A stretch of DNA of 64,000 bases from JAXGPP01 sp040766885 (GCA_040766885.1 JAXGPP010000029.1:1-64000), one strand, 5' to 3'. Counted from the first letter of the stretch, positions 18,192-27,018 are shown. Made by a program: numbers and translations. The notes: generated by a model from the letters alone, not told the origin.

Positions 18192-18740
18192 CTACGGATG
18201 GCGGAGCACCGCCGCGTGGCTCAAGCGGATGCGTGGCTGTTCCGCCAACACAAAGCCAAGTTCCTCGGCCATCACAAGCATCGATTGAAATGCCCGCCGG
18301 CGAACGTGTCCCTGCGGTTCGGACACCAGTAGTCGCCCCCCCGGCTGGAGGCAACGGTAGATCTGTTCCAGGAAGCTTCGGGCGTCTGGGGTCTCGTGGA
18401 GCATGGCAAACGCCAGCGCGAAGTCCACCGGCGTCTCCAGCCCGATGATGGCGGGCCGCGCGCGGTGAGTGCGGATGCGGTCGATGACGCGCGCCTTACG
18501 GGCTCGCCGGGTGAGAACGTCGAGCATCTCCTGCTGCAGGTCAACCGCAATCACCAGACCCGTCTCGCCCACCATCCGTGCCATGGCGATGGAGAAAATG
18601 CCCATTCCGCAACCCAGGTCCATCACCGTCATCCCTGGCCTGATGTAGGGGCCAACGATCTTCTCCGGGTTGTGCAGCCAGCGACGGAGGCGATTGTCGA
18701 TGAAATAGCCGCCCCACCAAGGGCAAATATGTCCAGCCAC
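18192..18740 (-). CDS. class I SAM-dependent methyltransferase
   Basis: 182 residues from the GTG at 18740. I prefer this start because the recognisable sequence begins at GHICPWWGGYFIDNRLRRW and GGAG lies eight bases upstream; the longer frame (to 18866, TTG) adds a Ser/Ala-rich stretch without similarity. Motif I is VMDLGCGMGIFSIAMAR, motif II AVDLQQEMLDVL, and motif IV FALAFAMLHE. The CPWW N-terminus belongs to a widespread group of small methyltransferases whose substrate is unknown. It lies divergent to glmM. Confidence 0.78.
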   Translation of the reverse strand: MAGHICPWWGGYFIDNRLRRWLHNPEKIVGPYIRPGMTVMDLGCGMGIFSIAMARMVGETGLVIAVDLQQEMLDVLTRRARKARVIDRIRTHRARPAIIGLETPVDFALAFAMLHETPDARSFLEQIYRCLQPGGRLLVSEPQGHVRRRAFQSMLVMAEELGFVLAEQPRIRLSHAAVLRHP

Positions 18741-18887
18741 GGGAGAGACTCCGATTCCACAGGGCTCTCGGCAGGCGCTGCTCGACGCGGCCGATGCCGC
18801 CTCTTTATACTGGCGACTTCTCCCGCGTGCCATCCGGGGCCGTAGGGAACTGTCCCGGTCGCACAACCTGCTTTTGGCGAGGATGCC

Positions 18888-20228
18888 GTGGTGAAGGAAC
18901 CGATCATCAGTGTCTCAGGATTGCGGGGCATTATTGGCGAGACATTGACCCCCGAGGTCGCCGTGCGGTATGCGACGGCATTCGCCGCCACGCTTTCCGC
19001 CGGGCCGCTCGTCGTCGGCCGCGACAGCCGTCCCTCGGGCCGAATGCTGGCCGACATCATTCAGGCTGCGCTGCATGCCGCCGGCCGAGATACGATCGAT
19101 GCTGGAATCTCGGCCACCCCCAGCACTGGCGTGCTCATCCGTACCCTCGGAGCTGCAGGAGGGATTGAGATTACCGCCAGTCATAACCCACCTCCCTACA
19201 ACGGTCTCAAGCTGTTTTCGGCAGCCGGCCGCGTGATACCGGAAGCTCCTGGGCGACAGGTGCTTGAAGCATATCGGCGCGGCGAAGCCCGTTGGGCCCC
19301 GCACGATCGGCTAGGCCGAAAACTTGTCTGCGAAGATCTTGCCGGCCCTCATCTTGAAGCCGTGCTGGCGACCGTCGATATTGACCGCATCCGCCAGCGC
19401 CGGTTCCGCGTGCTGCTTGACAGCAACCGTGGCTCGGGGAGCCTGCTCGGGTGGATGCTCCTGGATGAACTGGGCTGTGAAGTGACCCTTTTAGGCGGTG
19501 CCGCCGACGGCCAATTCGAGCACGTGCCTGAACCGACGGCCGAGAATCTCACTGGTGTGCTCGCGCAGGTGCCGCGTGCGGCGGCTGACGTCGGCTTCTG
19601 CCAGGATCCTGATGCCGATCGGTTGGCAGTGATCGATGCCGACGGCCGTTACCTGGGCGAGGAGTACACGCTGGCGATGTGCGTCGACCATGTGCTCCGT
19701 CGCCGCAAAGGGCCGGTAGTGGCTAACTGTTCCACCAGCCGGATGACGCAGGACATCGCCGAGAAGTTCGGGGTGCCGTACTTCCGATCGGCCGTCGGCG
19801 AGGCCAACGTGGTTGACGCCATGCTTGCTCACCAGGCGGTTTTCGGCGGCGAGGGTAATGGCGGGCCGATCGACCCTCAGGTGGGGCTCGTTCGCGACAG
19901 CTTTGTCGGCATGGCCTTGCTGCTGGACGCCATGGCCCAGCGCGATCTGCCGATTGCCGCGCTGGCAGATGAACTCCCCCGTTATGCAATCGTAAAGACG
20001 AAGATTCCCGTGCCGGCGGGCGGCGTTGCCGAGGTGCTCGACGCTTTGGAGCGGCGTTTCCGCGACGCCCAAGCGGATCGCCTCGACGGATTGCGCCTCG
20101 ACTGGCCGGGGCGATGGCTGCTGGTCCGTGCCAGCAATACAGAGCCTATTGTCCGCGCCATTGCCGAAGCGCCGACCGAGGCGGAAGCTCGTCAACTCTG
20201 CAACGCCGCCGCTGCGGCCGTCACCTGA
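18888..20228 (+). CDS. glmM: phosphoglucosamine mutase-like phosphohexomutase
   Basis: 446 residues from a GTG (18888, or the next codon GTG at 18891) with GCGAGG upstream. The four-domain alpha-D-phosphohexomutase fold is visible: ISVSGLRGIIGETLTPE at the N-terminus, the phosphoserine loop TASHNPPPYNGLKLF with Ser98, the Mg site DPDADR (240-245), the sugar loop GGEGNGGPID, and the C-terminal RASNTEPIVRAI, which takes the place of RPSGTEP. GlmM makes glucosamine-1-phosphate for UDP-GlcNAc. The Ala in RASNTEP and the GEGNGG loop match the archaeal/GlmM-like branch, so true specificity (GlcN, Man or Glc phosphate) is open. Confidence 0.82.
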   Translation: MVKEPIISVSGLRGIIGETLTPEVAVRYATAFAATLSAGPLVVGRDSRPSGRMLADIIQAALHAAGRDTIDAGISATPSTGVLIRTLGAAGGIEITASHNPPPYNGLKLFSAAGRVIPEAPGRQVLEAYRRGEARWAPHDRLGRKLVCEDLAGPHLEAVLATVDIDRIRQRRFRVLLDSNRGSGSLLGWMLLDELGCEVTLLGGAADGQFEHVPEPTAENLTGVLAQVPRAAADVGFCQDPDADRLAVIDADGRYLGEEYTLAMCVDHVLRRRKGPVVANCSTSRMTQDIAEKFGVPYFRSAVGEANVVDAMLAHQAVFGGEGNGGPIDPQVGLVRDSFVGMALLLDAMAQRDLPIAALADELPRYAIVKTKIPVPAGGVAEVLDALERRFRDAQADRLDGLRLDWPGRWLLVRASNTEPIVRAIAEAPTEAEARQLCNAAAAAVT

Positions 20229-20365
20229 TCGGCCCAGTACGGATGCGACAGGTGGGCGGTACGGATTACCCCTTGGGGATATTCTTGCGCGACAGGTATC
20301 ACCCCATACGGCCGTCGCCGCTTGCCTGTTGACTCCGGCCGACACTCGTCTACACTTCAAATACT

Positions 20366-20404
20366 TTTTGTCTATTCTAACAGTTAATTTTGTCTTTACA
20401 AAAT
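20366..20404 (+). promoter_or_regulatory. candidate metal-regulator operator upstream of feo operon
   Basis: An AT-rich island with a perfect 7-4-7 palindrome ATTTTGTCTTTACAAAAT at 20387-20404. A second copy of its half-site, TTTTGTCT, lies at 20366-20373, exactly 22 bp (two helical turns) from the one in the palindrome. The start codon of the FeoA-like gene is at 20432. The DtxR-family gene at the end of this operon makes it the obvious candidate to bind here, although the sequence is not the DtxR or MntR consensus known from Actinobacteria or Bacillus. TATTCT (20373-20378) could be a -10 box overlapped by the sites. Confidence 0.5.
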
Positions 20405-20431
20405 CGCTGTTGAGGCGACGAAGGAATCGGG

Positions 20432-20986
20432 ATGGCAGATCCAAGCCTGTCTCTGCTACTTCTAGTCCTCCTGCTGACCTGTTCGGCCGGGTTGTTCTGG
20501 TCAGTATATGCCCCTCGCTGGCGATCGCTTCGAAGCGGCGTCGCCAGGCAGCGGGCGCTCGTTGGCGGCGCCCTGAAGCGCTTCGGTCACTGCGAATCCC
20601 GCTGCGTTACGCCGACGACCGAGAGCCTGTCCAGAGAATTCGGCAACGCCTCCCGTCAGACGGTCGAGCGCGAGGAGCAGGCGCATGTACCCGCAGTCGC
20701 CGCGCGGGTTCCGTCCGTTCCTTTGGCCGAACGGGCTCCACCGCCGGTTGCGAGTCGCCGGCTCTCGGAACTGCCGTTGGGCGGCCGAGCTCGCGTGTTG
20801 TCGATCGCATCGGCATGCAGCGGCCTGCAGCGGAGGCGGCTCCTCGATTTGGGGCTGGTGCCCGGCACCGTCGTTTCCGCTGAGTTGAAGGGGGCGGCGG
20901 GCGGTCCCACAGCCTATCGCATCCGCGGCGCGGTGATCGCCTTGCGGCGCGCGCAGGCCGAGCAGATCCAGATCAGCGACGCTTGA
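20432..20986 (+). CDS. feoA: membrane-anchored FeoA-domain protein
   Basis: 184 residues, more than twice a normal FeoA (about 75-80). An N-terminal helix (LSLLLLVLLLTCSAGLFWSV, about 6-25) is followed by a basic, unstructured stretch (30-105). A FeoA SH3-like domain (about 110-184) then begins at LSELPLGGRARVLSIASA and contains the family core LQRRRLLDLGLVPGTVV and the ending RGAVIALRRAQAEQIQI. FeoA is thought to interact with FeoB and tune ferrous iron uptake. The membrane anchor is unusual and would tether it next to the transporter. It is followed 30 bp later by feoB. Confidence 0.85.
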   Translation: MADPSLSLLLLVLLLTCSAGLFWSVYAPRWRSLRSGVARQRALVGGALKRFGHCESRCVTPTTESLSREFGNASRQTVEREEQAHVPAVAARVPSVPLAERAPPPVASRRLSELPLGGRARVLSIASACSGLQRRRLLDLGLVPGTVVSAELKGAAGGPTAYRIRGAVIALRRAQAEQIQISDA

Positions 20987-21016
20987 AAGAGACCGTCCGA
21001 GCAATTCAAGAAATCC

Positions 21017-23149
21017 ATGTTTCCCATACTCAATAGCGGATGCAATGGGTGCACCGGTTGCGCGGTGGCCTCGCCTGCCAGGAGGGATCGACTGGTACGG
21101 CTGGGAGTAGACCTTCAGGGAACCGACTATGTCGTCGCCCTGGCGGGCAATCCGAATACTGGCAAGAGCACCGTATTCAACGCGCTGACCGGCCTGCGCC
21201 AGCACACGGGCAACTGGCCGGGCAAGACCGTCACCCGGGCGGAAGGGGCGTTCACTTACGGCGGCCATCAGTTCCGGCTGGTCGACCTGCCCGGTACATA
21301 CTCGCTTCTGGCCGCCAGTACTGATGAGGAAGTCGCACGCGATTTCCTCCTCTTTGGCCAGCCCGACGTCACGGTAATCGTTGTCGATGCGACGCGTCTG
21401 GAACGGAACCTCAACCTGGTGATCCAGGTACTCGAGATCACCGACCGGGCAGTTGTATGCCTGAACCTGGCCGACGAAGCGCGGCGGCACAACATCAGCG
21501 TCGATCACCACAGACTGTCGGTCGAACTGGGCGTACCGGTGGTGCCGGCGTCGGCGCGTTTCGGCCGCGGAGTCGGCGATCTGCTGGAAGCCGTCCGGCG
21601 AGTGGCAACGGGAGAGGTGGTGTGCCATCGGCATCGGGTCCGGGCGGAGCGCACCGGCGAATCGGGGGAACCTGCAGCCGCCGCCCACACGGCGGGACAT
21701 GCCGCGGAAAGCGAACGCCAGGGCAGCCGGCGAGCGCCAGCGGAGGAGACTCTGGAACTGGCTCCTGCGCTGCGCGGGGAAGTGGGGGCCGATCTCCACC
21801 AGTCGCTGGTCGAGGCGATCTACGCCGAGGCGGCTCGCATCGCCGACCTTTGTGTGAGACGCGGCCAGGAAAGTCGCTGGGCGGCGATCGAGCAGCGACT
21901 GGACTGGCTCTTCACCAGCCGCTGGACGGGCTTGCCACTGATGATCCTGTTGCTGGTATTTGTGCTCTGGCTCACCGTGGCGGGGGCGAACGTCCCTTCA
22001 TCAGCCCTGGCGTGGCTGCTGCTCGACAAGATCCACCCAGTCCTCAAAGCGGGGGCGGCGGGAATCGGGATGCCGTGGTGGCTCGATGGACTGTTGATCG
22101 ACGGCATCTTTCTGGCGACGGCGTGGGTGGTGAGCGTGATGCTGCCGCCGATGGCGATCTTCTTCCCGCTGTTCACGCTGCTGGAAGACTTCGGCTACCT
22201 GCCCCGCGTGGCCTTCAATCTCGACGGCGCGTTTCGCCGCTGCGGCGCTCACGGCAAACAGGCGCTGACGATGTGCATGGGGCTGGGCTGCAACGCGGCC
22301 GGAGTCGTGGCCACGCGGATCATCGACAGCCCGCGCGAGCGTCTAATCGCGATCATCACCAACAACTTCTCTCTCTGCAATGGCCGCTGGCCGACCCAGA
22401 TCCTCATCGCCACTATCTTCATCGGCGCGATGGCACCGGCCCATCTGGGAGGTTTGGTGTCGGCTCTGGCTGTGGTGATCGTCGCCTTGACCGGCGTGGC
22501 CTGCGCAATGTTCGTCTCGTGGGGCCTGTCGCGGACATTGCTCCGCGGCGAGCCGTCGTCGTTCAGCCTGGAAATGCCGCCGTTCCGGCCGCCGCGGCTG
22601 CTGCAAACCCTGTATACTTCGCTGATCGACCGTACGATCTTCGTCCTCTGGCGGGCGGTGGTGTTCGCTATCCCGGCCGGCGCGGCGATCTGGCTTTCGG
22701 CCAACATCGCCATCGATGGCGAGAGTCTTGCACAACATCTCGTCAAGTTCCTGAACCCGTTGGGCTTCTGGCTCGGCCTCAACGGCGTGATCCTGCTGGC
22801 CTACGTCGTCGCCATTCCGGCCAACGAAATCGTGGTGCCTACGATTCTCATGCTCACCGTGCTTGCCACAGGCGTCTCCGGTGTCGGCGAACAGGGGGCG
22901 GGCGTGATGTTCGAGGCCGACGCCTCCGTCACGCGCGACGTGCTCAGCGCCGGCGGCTGGACTCTTCTGACCGCCGTCAACCTGATGCTCTTCAGCCTGC
23001 TTCACAACCCGTGTTCAACCACGATCTACACCATCTGGAAAGAGACCGGCAGCCTGAAGTGGACCGCCGTGGCGACCCTCCTGCCCGTCGCGATGGGTTT
23101 CACCGCCTGCTTCGTCGTGGCCCAGGCATGGCGATTGCTCACCGGATAA
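21017..23149 (+). CDS. feoB: ferrous iron transporter FeoB
   Basis: 710 residues. The N-terminal G domain has G1 GNPNTGKS (44-51), G3 DLPGTYSL and G4 NLAD, with switch I region HTGNWPGKTVTRAEG. A linker (about 200-260) rich in Ala/Glu precedes the transmembrane part, which begins near residue 305. Gate motifs are visible (GLGCNAAGVVATRII and LLHNPCSTTIYTIW). It imports Fe(II), gated by GTP. Unusually, the first 15 residues read GCNGCTGC, a CxxCxxC cluster before the G domain. It lies between a FeoA-domain gene and a DtxR-family regulator, a self-contained iron operon. Confidence 0.95.
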   Translation: MFPILNSGCNGCTGCAVASPARRDRLVRLGVDLQGTDYVVALAGNPNTGKSTVFNALTGLRQHTGNWPGKTVTRAEGAFTYGGHQFRLVDLPGTYSLLAASTDEEVARDFLLFGQPDVTVIVVDATRLERNLNLVIQVLEITDRAVVCLNLADEARRHNISVDHHRLSVELGVPVVPASARFGRGVGDLLEAVRRVATGEVVCHRHRVRAERTGESGEPAAAAHTAGHAAESERQGSRRAPAEETLELAPALRGEVGADLHQSLVEAIYAEAARIADLCVRRGQESRWAAIEQRLDWLFTSRWTGLPLMILLLVFVLWLTVAGANVPSSALAWLLLDKIHPVLKAGAAGIGMPWWLDGLLIDGIFLATAWVVSVMLPPMAIFFPLFTLLEDFGYLPRVAFNLDGAFRRCGAHGKQALTMCMGLGCNAAGVVATRIIDSPRERLIAIITNNFSLCNGRWPTQILIATIFIGAMAPAHLGGLVSALAVVIVALTGVACAMFVSWGLSRTLLRGEPSSFSLEMPPFRPPRLLQTLYTSLIDRTIFVLWRAVVFAIPAGAAIWLSANIAIDGESLAQHLVKFLNPLGFWLGLNGVILLAYVVAIPANEIVVPTILMLTVLATGVSGVGEQGAGVMFEADASVTRDVLSAGGWTLLTAVNLMLFSLLHNPCSTTIYTIWKETGSLKWTAVATLLPVAMGFTACFVVAQAWRLLTG

Positions 23150-23191
23150 CGGCTGATCTTCATCAACCTCGATCGCACATGGTGAGTCCGC

Positions 23192-23860
23192 ATGGAAAGC
23201 CTGACCGCTGAGAACTATCTCAAGACGATCTACGCCATTTGCGCTGATGCCGACGACGAAGCGGCTTCGACCGGCGAGCTGGCCCGGCGCCTCGAACTGG
23301 CTCCGGGCACGGTCACCGGAATGCTTCAGCGACTTGACGAAGCGCGGCTGATCAAGTACCGGCCGCACCAGGGCGCGCGGCTGACGCCCGCCGGACGCCG
23401 AGCGGCCCTGCGGGTAATCCGACGACACCGGCTCATGGAGTTGTTCCTCACCCGGACCTTGGGCATGTCCTGGGACGAAGTCCATGAAGAAGCCGAGCGG
23501 CTGGAGCACGCCGCGTCCGATCGGCTGGTGGATCGGATCGACGCCTTCCTCGGCTTTCCCGAGCGTGACCCGCATGGCGATCCGATTCCTGACGCAACCG
23601 GTGAGTTTCGCGCGGTGGGAGGCGAATCGCTGGACCGATGCGAAGCCGGAACGCGGTTTGTTCTCGTGCGCGTGATCCGTGGCACTCCCGATCTCCTTCG
23701 CTACCTGGCCGACGGCGGCCTGGAAATCGGTGCGCCGGGCGAGGTCGTCGAGAACCATGCTTTGGCCGGGGTTATCACCGTTGAGTCGGCGGAGCGGCGG
23801 ACCAGCCTCAGTCGCCAGATGGCTGAGCAGATCCTGGTTCGCGCGATCGACGTCCGCTAG
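23192..23860 (+). CDS. DtxR/MntR-family metal-dependent repressor
   Basis: 222 residues. The N-terminal winged helix (about 1-70) includes AENYLKTIYAI and the recognition helix region LELAPGTVTGMLQRLDEARLI. The dimerisation/metal domain (about 72-140) contains RRHRLMELFLTRTLGMSWDEVHEEAERLEH, whose spaced His and Glu residues are the expected metal ligands. The C-terminal FeoA/SH3-like domain (about 148-222) makes it the three-domain IdeR/DtxR type. Ordinarily such proteins bind Fe(II) or Mn(II) and then repress uptake genes. It follows feoB by 42 bp, consistent with autoregulation of the operon through the site at 20366-20404. Confidence 0.92.
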   Translation: MESLTAENYLKTIYAICADADDEAASTGELARRLELAPGTVTGMLQRLDEARLIKYRPHQGARLTPAGRRAALRVIRRHRLMELFLTRTLGMSWDEVHEEAERLEHAASDRLVDRIDAFLGFPERDPHGDPIPDATGEFRAVGGESLDRCEAGTRFVLVRVIRGTPDLLRYLADGGLEIGAPGEVVENHALAGVITVESAERRTSLSRQMAEQILVRAIDVR

Positions 23861-24029
23861 CCGTGCCGCCACCCGGAGTCCCGCTGAGCGCTACCAGGCT
23901 GGCCAGCTGGCAGACGCCTCGCGGCGTTGCCGCGGAGCGTTCGATCTTCTACAGTGACGATAGGCGGTTCTTCGTATGATGGGCTGGGGTTCGCAGTCCC
24001 GCGTGAATCGCTGCCCGCAAGGAAACATC

Positions 24030-25457
24030 ATGATTCGACTGCTCGCCGTTGCTGCCCTCCTTGTGTCTTTGGTCGGCTGTTCTGATCAGAATGACGCGGA
24101 ATCCCCCGGCGCTGCTCGTCACGACGCGATGCTTCGGCTGCTCGTGGTGGACGACCCGGAATTGGCCGCGGCCGCGGGACTGCTGCGCGGCGAATGGAAG
24201 GGGCAGACCGGCGGCAGTCTTGAGGTGCAGCAGACCAGCACCGACGAATTCTTGTCGGCTGCCGATATCCAGGCCGATGCGGTGATCTTCCCGTCATCCC
24301 TCCTTGGCTCGCTGGCCGAGAAGAAGCTCCTCGCTCCGGTGCCGGCGCGCCTGCTCGAGGAAGATGCAGCCAACTGGTCGCGGATCTTCTCGCTTCTCCG
24401 CGGCCACGAAGCGGTGTGGGGCACCGACACGTTGGCTGTCCCCTTCGGCTCCCCCGTTCTCGTCTGCTACTATCGGGCCGACTTGCTTGAGAAACTCGGT
24501 CGCCAACCGCCGACTACCTGGAAAGAGTATCAGGGCCTGGCCGAACTCCTGGCCGACCGGGCGGCATTGGGCGATGCCGCGCCGCCGGAAGGATCGCCGT
24601 GGCACGGGGCGATTGAGCCGCTTGCACCAGGTTGGGCGGGCTTGGTGCTGTTGGCCCGCGCGGCTTCCTATGCCACGCATCGCGAGCATTTCTCGACGCT
24701 CTTCAATCTCGACACCATGGAGCCGCTTATCGCCGGGCCTCCTTTCATCCGCGCTTTGGAGGAACTGGTCGCCGCAGCGGGGCCACAGGCCGCGGAGCGA
24801 CCATCCCTCGACCCCGCCGGCGTTCGCGCGGTGTTCTGGCAGGGGCAATGCGGATTGGCACTGACCTGGCCCAGCGCTACTGCCAAAGACCTCAAATCGA
24901 GCGACCCGAAACCCCGCGTCGGCTTCGCCGAATTGCCCGGCTCGCGCGAAGTCTACGATTTCGCCCAACAGCGCTGGGAGGATCGCAGCGAGGGGACCGA
25001 TTACCGGGTGACGCTCCTTTCGGTCTCTGGCCGCCTGGGGGCCGTCGCCCGCTCGTCAACATCAGACGAGGCGGCGATCCAACTCCTGCTCTGGCTTTCC
25101 GGCGAACAGTGGAGCCGCGAGGTGGGCCGGGAAAGCCCGGCTGCCACGCTCTATCGTGAGTCGCACATGCTGAATCCGGCCGAGTGGGTCGAGCCAACGG
25201 TTCCCGCCGAAGCGGCCGCGCAATATGCCGAAGTGGCCCAACTGGCACTGACGCGTGAGCAGCGACTGTTCGCCCTTCGTCTTCCCGGCCACGTGGAGTA
25301 TTTGGCAGCGCTCGACGAGGCCGCGCAGACGGTCCTTCGTGGCGAGCACACAGCCGAAGCGGCTTTGTCCGTTGCCGCCACCCGGTGGGAGGAGATCACC
25401 GAACGGCTTGGACGCAAGGCCCAAAAGGACGCCTACGCTCGTAGTCTGGGGCTCTGA
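24030..25457 (+). CDS. extracellular solute-binding lipoprotein
   Basis: 475 residues from the ATG at 24030. A 16-residue signal ends in the lipobox LVGC, making Cys17 the lipidated residue. The body has the family 1 extracellular solute-binding pattern: ADAVIFPSSLLGSLAEKKLL, WGTDTLAVPFGSPVLVCYYR, LEKLGRQPPTTWKEYQGLAELL, and a repeated Trp/aromatic pocket typical of sugar-binding proteins of ABC transporters. No permease or ATPase gene is beside it, so it is an orphan binding protein or its partners lie elsewhere. It could also have become a sensor. The first 18 codons of the longer frame (from 23976) show no signal and are rejected. Confidence 0.8.
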   Translation: MIRLLAVAALLVSLVGCSDQNDAESPGAARHDAMLRLLVVDDPELAAAAGLLRGEWKGQTGGSLEVQQTSTDEFLSAADIQADAVIFPSSLLGSLAEKKLLAPVPARLLEEDAANWSRIFSLLRGHEAVWGTDTLAVPFGSPVLVCYYRADLLEKLGRQPPTTWKEYQGLAELLADRAALGDAAPPEGSPWHGAIEPLAPGWAGLVLLARAASYATHREHFSTLFNLDTMEPLIAGPPFIRALEELVAAAGPQAAERPSLDPAGVRAVFWQGQCGLALTWPSATAKDLKSSDPKPRVGFAELPGSREVYDFAQQRWEDRSEGTDYRVTLLSVSGRLGAVARSSTSDEAAIQLLLWLSGEQWSREVGRESPAATLYRESHMLNPAEWVEPTVPAEAAAQYAEVAQLALTREQRLFALRLPGHVEYLAALDEAAQTVLRGEHTAEAALSVAATRWEEITERLGRKAQKDAYARSLGL

Positions 25458-25465
25458 GAACCATT

Positions 25466-25494
25466 TTGACAACGCTGCTGGGGAATCCTAGAAT
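25466..25494 (+). promoter_or_regulatory. near-consensus sigma70 promoter for tRNA-Ala
   Basis: TTGACA (consensus), 17 bp, then TAGAAT (one mismatch). The predicted start is about 40 bp before the tRNA. It is the best promoter in the window. Confidence 0.75.
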
Positions 25495-25538
25495 CAAGTC
25501 TTCGTCAGACGCCCGCCGATAGTGGGTTAGCCGAGACT

Positions 25539-25611
25539 GGGGCGGTAGCTCAGTTGGGAGAGCGCTGCGTTCGCAATGCAGAGGTCGGGAGTTCGACTCT
25601 CCTCCGCTCCA
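25539..25611 (+). tRNA. tRNA-Ala (CGC)
   Basis: Acceptor stem GGGGCGG/CCGCTCC including the G3-U70 wobble pair that is the alanine identity element. The anticodon loop is TTCGCAA (anticodon CGC, reading GCG), the T arm has GTTCGA, and the discriminator is A. The 3' CCA is not encoded. A single tRNA unit with its own promoter and terminator. Confidence 0.95.
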
Positions 25612-25617
25612 CTGAAC

Positions 25618-25653
25618 AATGCCCGTTGACAGCCGTTGTCAGCGGGCATTTTT
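25618..25653 (+). terminator. terminator after tRNA-Ala
   Basis: AATGCCCG at 25618-25625 pairs with CGGGCATT at 25643-25650, with an inner TGACA/TGTCA stem, then a T run. It begins 6 bp after the tRNA. Confidence 0.9.
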
Positions 25654-25944
25654 CGTTGACTGGCAAAGCAGTTACGGTGGGTTTCCTTGACGCCATCAGG
25701 TGGCTGAGAATCGGTGCCGTCGCGCTGTCTCAGGGAACGCTTCTGCGTTGCCAGGCGCATTAGGCGCATCGCGCGGGAAGTGTGCAGCCTGACGCACGTC
25801 GTCAGGGGCTGACAGTAGTGACCCCCTTAATATTGGGGTGGCGCGGCCATTTGCCGTTGTGGCTTCCGGTGGGAAGGAATAGACTCCGCGTGCTGCTCAG
25901 CAACGAGCTAGCGGAACGGCGGGACGAAATCAGGAGTCTGAGTC
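25654..25944. other. non-coding stretch before the SYLF gene
   Basis: No gene is supported. A 7-bp hairpin, CCTGACG/CGTCAGG, lies at 25788-25806. The start region of the next gene has AGGAG about 10 bases before its ATG. Confidence 0.45.
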
Positions 25945-27018
25945 ATGAAGACCAATTCGGCCGGAGCATTCCTCCTCGGCTTGACGTTCGCCGTTCTCCC
26001 CTCCGTGGCGTCAAGTCAGGGGTTGCGGCAGTCGGTGTTTCAAGACGAGATCCAGGAGACGCAGACTGTCGATGCGGCTGTCCAGGTGCTCGACGAGATT
26101 ATGGCGATTCCGGGCAAAAGCATCCCGCAAGCACTTCTCCGTGATGCCGAGGGTCTGGTCATCGTGCCCAAGCTGCTCAAGGGCGGTTTCGTCGTGGGGA
26201 TTCGTCATGGCCGCGGCGTGCTCGTCACCAAGGATGAGTCGGGCAATTGGACTGCGCCGTCGTTCGTCACAGTGACCGGCGGCAGCCTGGGTTGGCAGGC
26301 AGGGGTCCAGGCGACCGACATCGTGCTGGTCTTTGCCACTCGCAAAAGTCTTGAGGGACTGTGGCAAGGGAAGTTCACGATCGGGGCAGGCGTCGCCGCT
26401 GCAGCGGGGCCCGTGGGACGCGAGGCGGCGGCCGCCACCGACGCCACTCTGCGCGCAGAGATCTATACTTACTCCCGCAGTCGCGGGCTGTTCGCTGGAG
26501 TGGCTTTGGATGGGTCAGCCATTCAAATCGACCGTGAAGCCGGCGCCCGCTACTATTCTGCCTACCCTGCGGGAGCTAACGTATCACCCGATCAGCCGCA
26601 GCCCCTTCCGCCATCGGCCGAACAGCTCTTAGACACGATTGCCGTGTACACCGCTGGTAAACAGACGATCTTATCGGAGGACATACCCCGGGCGGCACTA
26701 CCCGCCGAGGGGCCGTCAACCGAAGGTTCGTCGCTCCGCCAGGAACTGGTTGACTCGTCATTGCGCCTCCACGGGATCCTCGACCGCGAATGGCAGGTAT
26801 TCCTGGCCCTGCCCGCCGAGACCTATGAGCCCGGCGCCACCCCCACCGCCGATGGCTTGCGGTCCTCGCTTGCCCGCTTTGACAAGGTAGCTGCGGACCC
26901 GCAGTATCAAAGCCTCGCGAAACGGTCAGAATTTCAGGAGACGCACACGCTGCTGAAGCGCTTTGCAGCCGGCGGATTCGCGACGGCGAGGCTTGCTCTT
27001 CCGCCGCCTCCCGAATGA
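25945..27018 (+). CDS. secreted SYLF (Ysc84) domain protein
   Basis: 357 residues. A signal peptide occupies about 1-25. The SYLF domain (about 40-195) shows its hallmark sequence: AEGLVIVPKLLKGGFVVGIRHGRGVLVTKD, SFVTVTGGSLGWQAGVQATDIVLVFATRKSLEGL, GKFTIGAGVAAAAGPVGREAAAAT and YSRSRGLFAGVALDGSAI. In eukaryotes SYLF domains bind phosphoinositides; the bacterial secreted forms are of unknown role and are usually described as lipid-binding. Residues 200-357 are a poorly conserved C-terminal extension. It stands alone after tRNA-Ala and is convergent with the histidine kinase. Confidence 0.9.
   Translation: MKTNSAGAFLLGLTFAVLPSVASSQGLRQSVFQDEIQETQTVDAAVQVLDEIMAIPGKSIPQALLRDAEGLVIVPKLLKGGFVVGIRHGRGVLVTKDESGNWTAPSFVTVTGGSLGWQAGVQATDIVLVFATRKSLEGLWQGKFTIGAGVAAAAGPVGREAAAATDATLRAEIYTYSRSRGLFAGVALDGSAIQIDREAGARYYSAYPAGANVSPDQPQPLPPSAEQLLDTIAVYTAGKQTILSEDIPRAALPAEGPSTEGSSLRQELVDSSLRLHGILDREWQVFLALPAETYEPGATPTADGLRSSLARFDKVAADPQYQSLAKRSEFQETHTLLKRFAAGGFATARLALPPPPE

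Noticed and set aside
20026..20883. A 285-residue plus frame across the glmM end and feoA start
   Set aside because: Out of frame with both genes, which have clear family motifs.
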